Source: Zopfochytrium polystomum
Lineage: Eukaryota > Chytridiomycota > Chytridiomycetes > Chytridiales > Chytridiaceae
Direction of reading: 5' to 3'
Assembly: GCA_025765615.1 (NCBI GenBank)
Contig: JAIVFJ010000023.1
Location: 310,001 to 374,000 of the forward strand
Length of the DNA stretch: 64,000 nt
The notes below the pieces were generated by a model. It saw only the letters and a program-made list of their open reading frames with translations, was not told the DNA's origin and searched no databases. The position numbers and the translations under genes were made by a program. Positions 1-13,990 of the stretch are shown one piece after another (the first letter of the stretch is position 1; every line of letters begins with the position of its first letter).

Positions 1-3000
1 GAGAATGCAAACGGGAATGCTCACCGGTCAGACACACAGCCACCGAAAAAATTGCCGCAGCCACCGGATCGGCCGCCTGAAAGAACCGATCCTTCTCAAC
101 CCCCTCCACCGTTACCACCGCCGAAACCCGCATCAGCGAAGTCACCAGCTTTAATAATTCAATATCCGAACCGAACCGTTCGCTTTTCTGGGGTATCGGA
201 TGTATACCGGTACGAAGTGCCGCCGAGAGAGGAATGGGAAGATCAGTGGGAATTCGACGAAGTCAGTGACGGCGACGATGACGAGGACAGTGATTCTGGA
301 GAGGACTTCCTGCCGCCAAGATTCTGGCCCCAGCGGCAATCGGCAGCAAGCTCTGAGCCTTCAAAAGCAAACGGAGCTAGCAGTCAATACGCGCAGTGGC
401 GGAGCCGCCTCGGAAGCGACTCTGATGAGGACTCTGTGAAAGTCCAACGTCGAAGGCCGACAAAACCAAAATCGAACGGACCCTCTGTCGAGGAGGCAAA
501 GCTGAAACAAGAAGCTGCCCAAAACAAAGTAGTAGTCCCGGACCCTCCTGATGTCCGCGAAGTAGTCGCTGAAGCAGCTTTTCCGTATAATTCGAAAGCC
601 GTGGCTCGTGGAGCTGTCGTTGATACAGCATCTTCAAGTGATTTGAACCTGGAGCCAGAGGAAGACTTTTTGGAGCCTTTGTCTTCGCGATCCACCATTC
701 AAAAGTCGCAGAAAAGCATCCGAAAGACATCAACTCTGAAGTCTGCGGTGGATTCAGCTTCTCTATCCCTAACAAAATCGGATGGTACAGTAGGGGGGTT
801 TCGATCGCATTGAATCTAACATTCCTCCTGAAAAGATTTTGTTGAACTTAAAAAGGCATTTACTTTGACGAAGAAATCAGGGCTGATATCTCGGGTGTCG
901 ACGAAGTCTGCGAAGCCGAAGAAAGTTGTCGAAAAAATGAATGAAGACGACATGATAAAGCTCTACAGGGATAACTCAATTGGCACTTCTGGCTCGCTTC
1001 GTTCGTTCACAGACCTTGTCCACACTGTCAGCATTATGGACGTGCTAACGAAAGGATTCACACCTACTGGCGTGTCCTCCTTTAATCCAAACACGGACGA
1101 TGATGAAGACGATTCAGCAAGCGAAGAGCTTCCAAGACCTGCTGCAGATCCAGCTCACGAAAACCAAAACGAAGGCATCGCGCCAAGTGTCTCTACTGCT
1201 CGCGTTGCTCCACCTCGCGGAACTGCGTCGTTGGAACGACAAAAGCAGGTAGATCTGGTGGATCCTTATAATCTCGACACTTCTGCAAATGAGGAGGTGA
1301 CCAGCAAGGCAACCCCAGCGTTCGAAAACTCTACAAGTTCGAGAAAACACAAGGCTGAGCATGAAAGGGATTTCCCGACAGGGATCTCGATTCAGCAACC
1401 CACTGACGCAATGCTAGATCGACTTATGCAATTGCCAGAGAGCTCCATTGTGTTGAGACACAATGGTGCCGGGAAGGAGAAAAGTGAGGTGGCTTTCGAG
1501 CCTACGCCCTCGCTACCTGTGGAACCGGGCAGCAATGCTCCAGTCAATGAACAGCGACCGATGGGGATCTCAAATGTTGCACCTCCTCGACGTAATGTCG
1601 TTCGGGAAAGCTCGGACAAGCGGAATAGCCCATCGATAGTTACTTCAGATCTTAAAGGCCGCCAATCTTCAGGGATCCCACTCGAGAATTCGTCGCTGCG
1701 GGCCGATACTGAGTCCGCGGCAGCGATTGACGGCCCCGCAAATAACTCTTCTCCAGTCGGAATGACTGGCGTTCGACTTCTGTCGTCTCCTATTTCGTCG
1801 CCTTTGCTTGGGCCGGCATCAGACAAATCACCCTTACTTGCGGCGAGTCCGTTTTCGCTTTTACCCCCCGCTGGTAGAAGTAATGGCCCTGCGGGCGGTA
1901 CGTTCTCGGACTCCGAATTCAAGAAGTTGATAGCTGCTGTTGATGATGCCGCTGGGGGAATGTCAGCAGGGTTAGCGGACCTTCTCTCGGAATTTGATGA
2001 TGATTTCGACATCGGTGTTCCGAAGGCGGATATTGTCATCCCTACATTTGTTATAGAAGATGTTGATGCCGGCGGATCCAATGGAGGTTAGTTGGTAAAG
2101 CGACCAATGTGTGCCATTTGTTGACGCATTTTCCTCAGACGGACCTAAGGCACCTCCTCGCTCAAGAGTTCGTTCTATCAACGGTGTCCCTGTTTCAGTC
2201 GCACGAGATTTATCAAAGATCGATTCCACTGTGCCTCTCGCAGCCCCCACGCGGAACCCAAAAGCGAAGCCGATTTTGTCAACTCCGGTACAGGTTGTGT
2301 CTGATTTACAAACGCAAGAGGCCAAAGTGGCCGCTATTGTAGACCCAAGTGACGGACCGCGAATCGGTTCATCCGAGTTGAGTCCGCCTTCTAACGGTAC
2401 CTCCCAAACGTCATCCTCTCCCGTGCAACCCCCATCACCCTCAGAAATAACGGGAAGGACTGCTGCATCCGCCGAGAATGAACCGATATACCCCCACCCC
2501 GTCAGCACGATTTCCCAGTCGTCATCTTCAACTGTTTCGATTCCTTCAAATACGGCCTCCACTCAACAGAAGAAACAAGCCTCATCTTTGGCCAGTGTCC
2601 AACCAGCGGCGCCTCCTGCGGGCAACCCTGCGATCCCATTTGTAAGGAAGGATCAAGTTCTTCCAGAAAGTCCTATGTCAGCTGTTCAAACGATTCCGGA
2701 GACTACGTCCCCACTTCCTCCTCCACCGCCACCTGCTACTCCGCCTCCACCTCCACCACAGCCACCTTCACCTCCTACACCTGTCAAACCTATACGATCC
2801 GTGGAGTCTGCACAACAACCCAAAGCCGCACACCCACCGCCTCCACCGGATCTGCCATCCTCCCCACCCGGCGCTTCCGTTTTGCCCCATCCTGATCGAC
2901 TTGGCTCTTCCCATGCAAGTCGATCGAAGTCACCACTTCCAACACTCTCACATCATGGTGATACGTCCGCACCACAGGAAGTACCTCCGGAGAAGTCAGC

Positions 3001-5589
3001 CGCTGCTTACGGGCCGAAAGTAGTGAAAACATCGTCAACTACGTCAGTTGCAGTAAACGGTAAGTAGCAAGACGAATTCGTGTTTTTGCTAACCCTCGTC
3101 ACGTTTCGCAAGCTATACCATTGATAGAACCGCCATCTTCTAAGATCTCGGGCCACTCAAGCGAGCCCGCCTCTTCTATGTCACACCTGCAGAGCTCTTT
3201 CGCGCCACCAATCTCTGACACACAAAGAGATAAAAGTCCCAGTCCGAGCAAGACAGCCGAAATCGTCCAAAGTGGTCGACTTCATGTAAGCAAGAACGGG
3301 CTTTCATCAGCAGTCGACGAGGTAGCAATGAAGAGTTCAGATCCTGCGAGCGTAGCGTCCGAGGGACATTCGAACCCAAAAAGGTCGTCACCGGAAAAGC
3401 CCTCAGATCTGGCAAAAAAGACTGATGCCTTGCAGAACCTTGGTGCTTCAACTCCTGCAAATGTTCAAGAAAATGGAGTGAAACTTCAGATTATTCAGTC
3501 CTCTATGCAGTCCGGCCTGACTGGAGTAAAACCTGCCACCGCTATGGAGCCTCGTGCCGGTCCCTTTAACCCGTCAGGTGACGCTCGTGGCGTAGGACGC
3601 GGTCGAGGATTAGATCCCAGACGTGATACATGGCCGGAAACATCTTCCCTTTTTATTTCGGCCGGTTCGATTGCACCTTTGCTAACAGCTGAGCCCGAAG
3701 ATTTGGAAGAAGACGAACCACACACTGTTTCCCCCCCAGTAGCGGTTTCTCCGAGTAGATCCGCAAGGTCCAATCATGGCAGTTCCGAAAGGCGCGCATC
3801 AGCAAGGTTGCTGAAGGGAGCAGAAAACTCTTACGAGGTCACTCCAAGGATATCCAATCGCACCAACCAGTTTAAAGCATCAGACATTAATCGCGCTCAA
3901 GGCCACCCTTCCGAGGAGAAACCCGCTGTTCATTCAGCGTCTGATGCTGCACAGTCGAACGGGTCGGATATCCCGCAACCTGCCCCACTGGAGAATCATA
4001 TTCAAGCCCCCCCGCGATCTCCAAGTCATAAACCTGTAGCGAAAGCGGAGGATGCGCAGGAAGCTCATGTTTTTAACTATTCCTCGGAGTCGCAAACAGC
4101 TCTGCTACAAAACACCTTGTCGCGTCGAGGAAGTGCGGGGTCTGCCTCGAGCTCTCCTAATGGTTTCGCGTTTGCGCCTCTTCACGCGGAAGTCAGTCAA
4201 TTTGAAAGGGAGAAAGCCGATGCTCTCCGTGGAGATGCCAAAGCAGCACCTGTTGCACAATCGACGATGCAGATGCCTACCGAACATTTGCGTGAATTTC
4301 CTATCGGTTCCATTCCTGCAAATTCCGAGCGAATGCAGTTTAGTGACTCGTTAGCCTCAGCACCGCCAACCCGATCCCCAAGCTCGGAGCGACGAATTGA
4401 TGATGCCCGTAGTGTCGTCCCACCCCTCCGATCCCCAAGCCCAAAACCTATTAGAGAAAGTGACAAAAGTAAACCCAACCCTTCCTTGGGGATTCTGGCA
4501 AAAGTGTCGAAACGGACCGAAGTCACAACCCAAAACCTTCGAAACGATTCTGTTGTCGCACCACCTCGCTCTGCTAGCCCCCAACCAGTGAACGAAAGGG
4601 ATACAAGGAGCGTCCAGCCTCCCCCACGTTCTCGAAACCCACAGCGAATAAGCCAACTTGATGCTGCGCAAGCGGATGAGGGTTCAACATTCACTCAAAT
4701 GAAAACAGCCATGCAACCTCCAAACACAAACATTGCCGGTGATACGTCGGTCGATACTGTCAAAGGGATGGAGGCGATCAAAGTCACAAGCACCCCTCCG
4801 CTAAACGGCGCTCTTGTGGCAGCGCCGCGCCGATCTCTAAATCCACGCCCAATCGACCGAACCGACAGTGCCGAGCGGCAGATTGATCGTTTGGGCCCCG
4901 ACTCAGGCGTCAAACAACAGGCATTTGGGACAACTAACTCAGTGCTAGTGGACGATCCCGCTTCTATGCGAGGCGCAAACTATCAGCCAAATGTTCGACC
5001 TGAGGTAGGGAGCGCCAGGGAGCACCACGACGGTGTAGTTGTTAAAGCGCCGCCCCGCTCGTCGAGCCCTCGTCGCTTAAATGGAGGAGATGGGCACGTA
5101 AGGTCCGCTGAGGTGGCCACTGTTGAGCCATTGGCGCCCAAGCGATCTTTGAGCCCAAGGCCGGTCAAAGTGAGTGAAAGAGACCTCTCGAACTACCAAG
5201 GCAGTCAGTCCTCGAACAGTGAATTGCAGCGGAATGTTGAGCTCAAGGCTTCCCCAGTCGACTTCACCGGTGACCAGTCTCGTCGGTCTCGCGAAGTTCC
5301 GCCAGATGTGAATTATCTCGGGGCAAGCATGATCGCTCCCCGGCGTTCGCGGAGCCCACGACCCTTATTGGAGAACCATGAAAAGCCTCCCCCGCGGTCC
5401 CAAAGTCCTCGGCCCCTATCTGGGGTTGAGGGTAGTTCGGAGTTTGCAGATACCATTTTGTATGCTGTCGGCGAGACCCTTGTAGCCCCTGCGCGGAGTT
5501 CTCGACCGGTTTCGTTGGAGGCGCGGATTTCAGTTGGCTCCACTGGCGATGGACAGACTTTGCCCCTACCAAAGCGGTCGAACCATTAG
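1..5589 (+). CDS. Large disordered Pro/Ser-rich protein, 5'-partial, four exons
   Basis: Reading frame is open from base 1, so the 5' end lies outside the window. My splice model is 1-789, 856-2086, 2139-3059 and 3113-5589, with introns of 66, 52 and 53 bp (GT...AG; a CTAAC-like branch site is visible in the third). It gives about 1805 residues ending at TAG. No globular domain is recognised. Composition is dominated by Pro, Ser, Ala and charged residues, with acidic patches near the start and a polyproline stretch (about 2710-2770) typical of profilin, SH3 or WW ligands. The last exon carries about a dozen degenerate copies of a PPRSxSPxP motif, for example around 4010, 4370, 4420, 4560, 4620, 4820, 5050, 5140, 5335 and 5390. 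The repeats look like SH3-binding or proline-directed kinase sites, which is inference. AATAAA lies about 50 bp after the stop. Scaffold or cytoskeletal adaptor is a guess; function unknown. Confidence 0.75.
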
Positions 5590-5950
5590 GTGGAAGGGCC
5601 TCAGTGTCGTCTTTCGCATCGCCAGATTAATGCATGTAATAAAAAGTTGCCAATCCTGATTTCAAATCTTGTAAGACCCATGAGTACAGATCGAAGTCCT
5701 GGTCCAGTAGTACACGGCGCAATGAGACAGTCTAGGATTTAGTCAATCCTGACTTATTAAGATCATGCATTGATTGACCTTTTGTATTGATGAGAATATC
5801 CTACAGATCTGAAACCTAATTTTCCATCAGCTATGTTGATGGCAAATGGTTTTTGTCCTGGGGAACGCGTTTGGTCTCTTTCAATTCCGCCGTACCCGTC
5901 AATTTCTTCACGTGATTATCGATGATCGATAAAACAGGCAATGCGCTGAA
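5590..5950. other. Intergenic: 3' UTR and PGM upstream region
   Basis: A polyadenylation-type AATAAA lies at 5638-5643, about 50 bp after the upstream stop codon. The rest holds no convincing ORF and separates two genes on the same strand. Confidence 0.5.
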
Positions 5951-5956
5951 AATATT

Positions 5957-5964
5957 TATAAAAG
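5957..5964 (+). promoter_or_regulatory. TATA-like box of phosphoglucomutase
   Basis: TATAAAAG lies 44 bp upstream of the chosen ATG at 6001, a plausible core-promoter position. Assigned by motif and position only. Confidence 0.4.
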
Positions 5965-6000
5965 GATAAAAAAAATCTATCGTTCCTGGACACTGACAGC

Positions 6001-8567
<2,567 letters not shown>

Positions 8568-9331
8568 ATAAGGGGGGCAAAAATCGAGAGTGCAATATGA
8601 CACCCAAAATACTGCGAGTGAATAAAAAAAATAGGAGCGGGTAAAGCAGGTTTTTCTGTCGCAATTTTACAGGTATGACCCAACGCGTCTGCAAAATAAA
8701 TCGTCGCTAAATTCAACGCAAAGCGTAGAAAAGATGAAATAAAAGAAGAAAACAAAAAGAGATCAAACGCCACAGGGAGAATTGGGTAATGACCAGTTTA
8801 ATCGGGAAAACGGGTTTTGTTCGGGTGGATACTGATTTGGCATACTTTGGGTACAAACGACAGACAGACAGGCAGAAAGTCAATAGACAGACAGACAGAG
8901 AAGGGGAAGCAGGCACAGGATCAGACACAGCCGCCGACCGGCAGGTTCCTATTTCCCACCTGGATGTTTCAACTCAGCTTTGGTGCAACCACAGAACCCC
9001 GAGTTGGCTCTGAAGGTTTCGTCCTCTCCAAGCAGGTGGAAGTACTTCCTCCTGCAAATGGTGATGTCAGGATGCTTTTCACATTCATAGCCACTCAACG
9101 CAAAGACAATTTCCACTGTGCCAGTAGCTGTTGCAACGAGGTGCTGAATCCCTGCGTGGTTGAGCTTCTCACTGTAGTCAGCTGGATCCGCCTCCGCCTT
9201 TTCTGCAACGCTACAATCAACATATGTTGCAAATTGCGGAGAGTCCCGATCACGGAAGCGTTCACTAAAATTAATCTAATGTTGTATCAGTGTCACAACT
9301 ACACATTGAGTGGAATAAACACTTAGTCATT
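8568..9331. other. Intergenic, no gene seen
   Basis: No protein family recognised. An AGACAGACAG-type simple stretch at about 8857-8902 resembles the TGTCTGTC tracts found in the Helitron-related repeats further right, so this may be old Helitron debris. Confidence 0.4.
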
Positions 9332-9601
9332 GGGGTCTGGGTATCTGTTACTCAAGGGCCTTGGGGTCAAGTCACAATGCCAGCTGTTGAAGGCAACAAG
9401 AAAGAGTATGGTCTTGAATCACAAGGAATGGTGCAGTGGAGATGCCTGACAACCCTGTAAGTCTGTAGTGCATGGGGTGGGTTTGCTGAGGTGATACCTG
9501 GATGTAGTCTATAACGGTTCACTGTTGATGACTCTTTCTCTTCCTGTTGGCCCCTTCGGGGCTGGAACAATATAAAAGAAAAAAAAAAAAGAAAAAAAAA
9601 A
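9332..9601 (+). mobile_element. tRNA-headed SINE, 5'-truncated copy
   Basis: Aligns by eye over its whole length with the full-length SINE at 33533-33827, starting inside the tRNA-like head (GGTCTGGGTATCTGT...) and keeping the B-box-like GGGTCAAGTC. It continues through the body (GTGCAGTGGAGATGCCTGAC at about 9430) to the 3' hairpin GCCCCTTCGGGGC and GGAACAATATAAAA, then an A-rich tail. The first roughly 35 bp of the head are missing or diverged. Confidence 0.75.
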
Positions 9602-10027
9602 ACTGACTCAGACAAGTGGTATCTGAGCTTCTTCACAATTATCAGCATCCCCCTGAACTGCGTGTACAAAGTTTTGACCCACAAAGGGCTTTGCAAGGAG
9701 GATGTGGTCTTATTTCGGCCGTTGACTGGCTTTCAGGTGGTCGCTTGTGTGCATGACAAAAGTTGCATTCGCATCACCTGCACCTCCACGCTGACAACCA
9801 AGACAAAGAACCTTGGAATGTTAATGCCAAAGCAGACTCTGACATCATCAAAATGATCAATTCGGCAGTCGAGAAGCAAGTTGGTCAAACATATACTGTC
9901 AACATAAAGTTACGGAACAAGACTGTGGGGGATTTGGCTCTGGAAGCGTGGACTGTATGGCTTCAAGTTCCAAGCACTGCAAAGGATGTCTCTGTCTGCT
10001 TCCCTCTGTTGTTTCCGCTCTCTCTCC
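9602..10027. other. Unassigned stretch between repeats
   Basis: Contains a short open stretch (about 9763-10000, plus strand) translating to a hydrophilic peptide around NAKADSDIIKMINSAVEK. I do not recognise a family and it runs into the LTR-B fragment, so it is more likely a repeat or gene fragment than a gene. Confidence 0.3.
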
Positions 10028-10190
10028 TGTTAGTCAGAACTGACTGGTTAGCAGCAAGAGGTACAAGACGGACCCAAACCTATTGTGACTGTCAGTTATC
10101 GTGCTCTCGATGCCCATGGGAGACCACGTCACTGCCAATGCAGACCCGGGCACTGGCTTGCGCTGATGACAAATACTCCAAGTATTAAGT
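10028..10190 (+). repeat. LTR-B fragment (5' part)
   Basis: Begins TGTTAGTCAGAACTGACTGG and follows the LTR-B consensus seen at 38268-38683 until about the AAGTATTAAGTG segment, then diverges. 3' truncated. Confidence 0.7.
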
Positions 10191-11684
10191 GTCATTTCCC
10201 TATTCTCCCAGAGCGCAGTCAAATATTTTTGTCCTTTTTTTTCCTCCTTTGTTTCCTCAACAAAGCGAGAGAATTGAAACAAGCAAATTGAGGAAAGATG
10301 TTGGGGACAGGCTTGCTGACCCTCATATTTTTCATCCAGTGACAAAATTCTCTGAAACAGCTGACAGTCCCAGAGCCAGGACAACTGAAGCCCGGCGGTT
10401 CGGTTAGGATAGGATAAATCAGCCTCTAACTCAACCGTAACTTGGGCAAAACCCACCTAACAGTTACCCAACTGTAACCGAATCCAGCAAAAATCTTGAA
10501 TTCTGAACCGTTCATAAAAGTTCTCATGCTACAGGGGAGACTGTCCTCTCTTCTTCCACCACTATCGTTTTCATGACAATGTTGCATGTACAACAAACAT
10601 TCTTCCACTACGAACAAACAACCTATGGTTAGCCCATTTTTCTAACCGTAACCTAACTGCAAACCTAACTGCAGTCCAGTTTGCCAAAATCCCTCTTGTC
10701 CTCACTGGGATTTTTCCGGTTGCGGTTCGGATTGCGGTTTAAACTGGCTAACCGGCGAGCCTTAAGTTTCTGTCTTTAGTGTTCAATCAAACTAGGCGGA
10801 GAAATTGGAAGCTGAAAAGCTGTCTGTCTATCCGAGTGGCAGTCAAAAGGTTGACTGTCTTGTTCTCTGTCGTTGCCTCTCTAAGGTCAACTGTCTGTCT
10901 GTTTCTCTGTCATTCTTTGCGATGCGTCAAGGCTAGTGGATGAAGGATTCTCCTTGCTGCAGTCTGGTGCTGCTATCGAAGGTAACGCAAAGGAGAAACA
11001 ATGGCCTTGTCAGCTGATGAGAGAGAGTCATGCTGCCTTTCCAGAGCTGTGTTTCAGTGGATGATGTCGCTGATTCAGAACGGATACCCCGTTTCTTCTG
11101 TTGCATCCGTATTGTCATGTATGGACAGTAGGTTTGTCGGGGGGTGGCGATGTGGTGGTGCCCGTGACTGCGTTGCGGATCAAGCCGACTTCGATTGAAA
11201 ATTAAGAAACCAAATGTGGTCCTTCCCCGGAGAAAAGGGATCGAGATGCGTCGTTGTGACTCACACGATCGGAAGTTTCGGATGACAAAGCCAGCAACAA
11301 CAAGAACAAGCGGGACGGAAAACAAAAAAAAAAAAAGAAAAAAAAAAAAAAAAAAGGAAAGGGAAAAAAGCACAGCCCAGACGGCTGTGGCAATGGTGCA
11401 TCCATTACTGTGAGTGACGAGGGAGAACGACCAGAGAACGAACAGCGAAGCAAAAAATAAAAAAAAATCGTCCACTCCACCCGGCCTGCCGGCCTCACTG
11501 GTGTCAAGATCTAAAGAGGAAAGAGTTGGGGGGAGGGGGCGGGGGGGAGGGGAGGCGCTCACCCACCATTCGGACAGCAGAATTCTGGTTCGCAGCTCAG
11601 CCAGGGGTCGGATACGTCAGTCAGTTACGGTCCAGGGCGGCTGCGGATTCCCTGGCCTTGCCAAGCTCTTATCGTTGCGCAGCA
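10191..11684. other. Gene-poor, simple-sequence-rich interval
   Basis: Holds TGTCTGTC-type tracts (about 10820-10915) like those of the Helitron repeats, an A-rich run at 11325-11355 and a G-rich run at 11528-11553. Open frames across the A-rich and T-rich runs are low-complexity. The 3' part may be promoter and leader of the cyclin-like gene. Confidence 0.35.
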
Positions 11685-12668
11685 ATGGACCTTCAGTCTC
11701 GTGTTCCTCCACCCGCACCAGTCTTTTCGGTCGTTCGTCACTTGGCTCACGAGGAATTTTCGAGGGCCGCCGCGGTGAACCCATTTCTTGCAGCCATTGC
11801 CGATGCCCTGCCGTTTCTTCCTGTCATTCCGTCAGTCCAGCCGTCGCTTGTTTTGGCAACCGCTGCTGGGACATCAGATGGTTCCGAACGCCAGCCCCTT
11901 GTGGTTGGCGCCGTAGCGCATTCAGGATCTGCCCCCGCCACATCCACACCCGTCCAATCACACACAGCCTCCACCATTACTCCTCAGCTTTCAATTCCAT
12001 CGACGTCGATTTTCCGTTTCTCCTCGTTCTCCCCGGATTTTTCCAATTCGGGTCTTTTCGGCGGTACCAACCACAACCAGATCACACAAGTTGCTGTCCT
12101 TGTTATGTCTCGTCTTATAGCTGATCGTTGGCGGGTTCCACCTCCAACATCTCCAGCTGCTACCGCTGCAATCTCGACCATTGAGCGGCATATTGCACGA
12201 CTCCGCCGATTTGCGTCCATTGCGCTTGCCACCTCCAACACTTCCACTACCCACCTCGGGTTAGCTGCACTCCTGTTCGTGCATCGACTTGTTGGAACCC
12301 CTGTTGGTGCTGGTCGGCTCCACAACTCTGAGAACTCGTCGGCAGCTTTTGCAACTCAAACTCCACTACCACTTCCTCCCTCCCTAAATTCACCAAGTCG
12401 CCTGCTCTTGGCTGGGTTGCTGCTCGCGGAAGCCATCTGGGCGGACTCTCAGACGTCGTGTGAGTTGTGGGCTCGAGCTGCTGGAATTGCCGAAGGCGCA
12501 CGTGGTGTTTGCAAGATTAAAATGGATGCGGTCAAGGCCCTCCATTGGAAGGTTGCAATAAGCTCTCAGGAATATGTCGACTGGATGCGTGCTGTGAAGG
12601 ACATAGTGGCTTCAGCCGCTTTGCGCCAAGCAGCTCGCCGGCCCCTTGTCTCTCCTCTGCTGGCATAA
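11685..12668 (+). CDS. Divergent cyclin (PHO80/PCL-like cyclin box)
   Basis: Single-exon frame of 327 residues from ATG 11685. The frame is open further upstream to 11526, but that extension is Gly-rich low complexity, so I prefer the internal Met (MDLQSRVPPPAP). The first about 140 residues are Ala/Pro/Ser-rich and probably disordered. The C-terminal half looks like a cyclin-box N-lobe: a helix with THLGLAALLFVHRLVG, then a spacer, then SRLLLAGLLLAEAIWADSQ, WARAAGI and a final KALHWKVAISSQEYVDWM segment. This matches the pattern of Pho85-type cyclins (…LLxALLLAxKxxxD…WaxxsGi…E…L…l…W…yv…Y). Expected role is CDK activation in phosphate or cell-cycle signalling, but residues between the helices diverge strongly. 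TAATAAAA directly overlaps the stop codon and may serve as poly(A) signal. Confidence 0.6.
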   Translation: MDLQSRVPPPAPVFSVVRHLAHEEFSRAAAVNPFLAAIADALPFLPVIPSVQPSLVLATAAGTSDGSERQPLVVGAVAHSGSAPATSTPVQSHTASTITPQLSIPSTSIFRFSSFSPDFSNSGLFGGTNHNQITQVAVLVMSRLIADRWRVPPPTSPAATAAISTIERHIARLRRFASIALATSNTSTTHLGLAALLFVHRLVGTPVGAGRLHNSENSSAAFATQTPLPLPPSLNSPSRLLLAGLLLAEAIWADSQTSCELWARAAGIAEGARGVCKIKMDAVKALHWKVAISSQEYVDWMRAVKDIVASAALRQAARRPLVSPLLA

Positions 12669-13150
12669 TAAAAGTTTCCCGCTGTTCTGTCGGTGTTTGA
12701 GGGTGATCGGGAGCAAACGTGGCGGAGCTAAAAAAAAAGATTCTGGTGGAGCAAATCAAAAAGAAAAGAAAAGGCCCAGGAACAGTCTCGATTAAAATTT
12801 TTGCTCACAACAGGATGGAAAGATCATTCGTCACGAATGTGCGAAGGACGACAATCGCCCGCTTGAATACCGCCTCAATCCGAAAGGATTGAAAAAGAAC
12901 AAGGTCACACTTTGCTGCTGAAGAAGTCTTGACGCTCTCGGAGTCCATCATCCACCTGACAGAGTATCAATCACTTGTCCAGACCTTAGATTCCTGGTTT
13001 CACCGCTTGAAGCAGATCCAGAAGTAGGCAAGTTTATATTAGGATCAGGCAGTGCAGAAGCCCCCTGCTGCCCACTCCCTTGTCCATCACTGAGGCTTTG
13101 TGCATGTCCTCCACCAACTCTGAAACTCTGAGCAACAGATTTTCACCCAT
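12669..13150. other. Intergenic, nothing recognised
   Basis: Downstream region of the cyclin-like gene with an A-rich patch at about 12725-12775. No ORF or repeat signature beyond the start of the Helitron-1-like block that follows. Confidence 0.35.
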
Positions 13151-13154
13151 CTGC

Positions 13155-13990
13155 GAGACTGTGCTCTCTAACTCCTCACCTAGGGCTATAGGTGGAAACT
13201 AGAGCATGGACCTAAATACCAATACTGACTAATGCAAAGGGGCAAAAGGAGGGTGTCTAGGGGCACTAGACAGGAAAGTGTATTTGGAGTCTTAAAAACC
13301 CCAAGAAAAACACAAATAAATCTCTAACACAAAAGAGGGGTTTCTCACACCAAAGCATGAAACAGACACAATCACAAAAGTAAGCATAATCTCCTGATGC
13401 AAGACACAGAAGGGTTTCATCTGGGGCACAAGGCCAAAGCCAAGTTAGACCAGAGACAGAACGGACTGAATCGGTAAGACTGACTGAATCAGTAAGGGGA
13501 GTGACAAGCCACTGCAACCCATCAAAAGAAACAGCAAAAGATATAAACAACAAGTCAAACCCTGAGTTGGAGGGGTTGGAGAGACAAAGGGCAGACACAA
13601 GGAACAGTTAGTGTGCAGAGGTGCCTGTTGAACCAAATCAGAGTGTTCCAACTCAATCCAAGGAAGAGGGTACAACCAGGGTGGGAGACAGTGGGACTCT
13701 TCTTGCTCCATCCTACCAGGAGACAGACCTCTGCCTCACCAGGCCACAGAGAATAACCTGTCTTAGAAGCAAGGAAGGTCAATACCCACTCCCACACACA
13801 AGGAAGACACACCAAAGACAACCACAGGTATTAGCATGAAAGGAAGAGGTCTGAACCCAGTGAACCAGGCCCACCAAAAGCCAAAGGAACCATCACCAGG
13901 GACAGGGAGGAATACCAGAGAGACCATACCACCACATAATACCTGACCAGCCAACTCATTCATATCACCTTGAGAGACCTGGATTTGAAG
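13155..13990 (+). repeat. Dispersed block shared with the 5' part of Helitron-1
   Basis: Collinear with about 42820-43805. Both begin at GAGACTGTGCTCTCTAA, share GTGTCTAGGGG...CTAGACAGGAAA (13251 versus 42918), the GGAACAGTTAGTGTGCAGAG segment and the final TTCATATCACCTTGAGAGAC segment. Several indels separate them. Probably a decayed Helitron piece. Confidence 0.65.

Noticed and set aside
1392..2562. Minus-strand ORFs opposite the disordered protein
   Set aside because: They are reverse readings of a Ser/Pro-rich coding exon; the plus-strand frame has matching splice sites and uninterrupted phase.
10630..10690. Telomere-like CTAAC/CCTAAC repeats
   Set aside because: Only a few irregular units (CTAACCGTAACCTAACTGCAAACCTAACTG type) in an internal, gene-flanked position; no tandem array.
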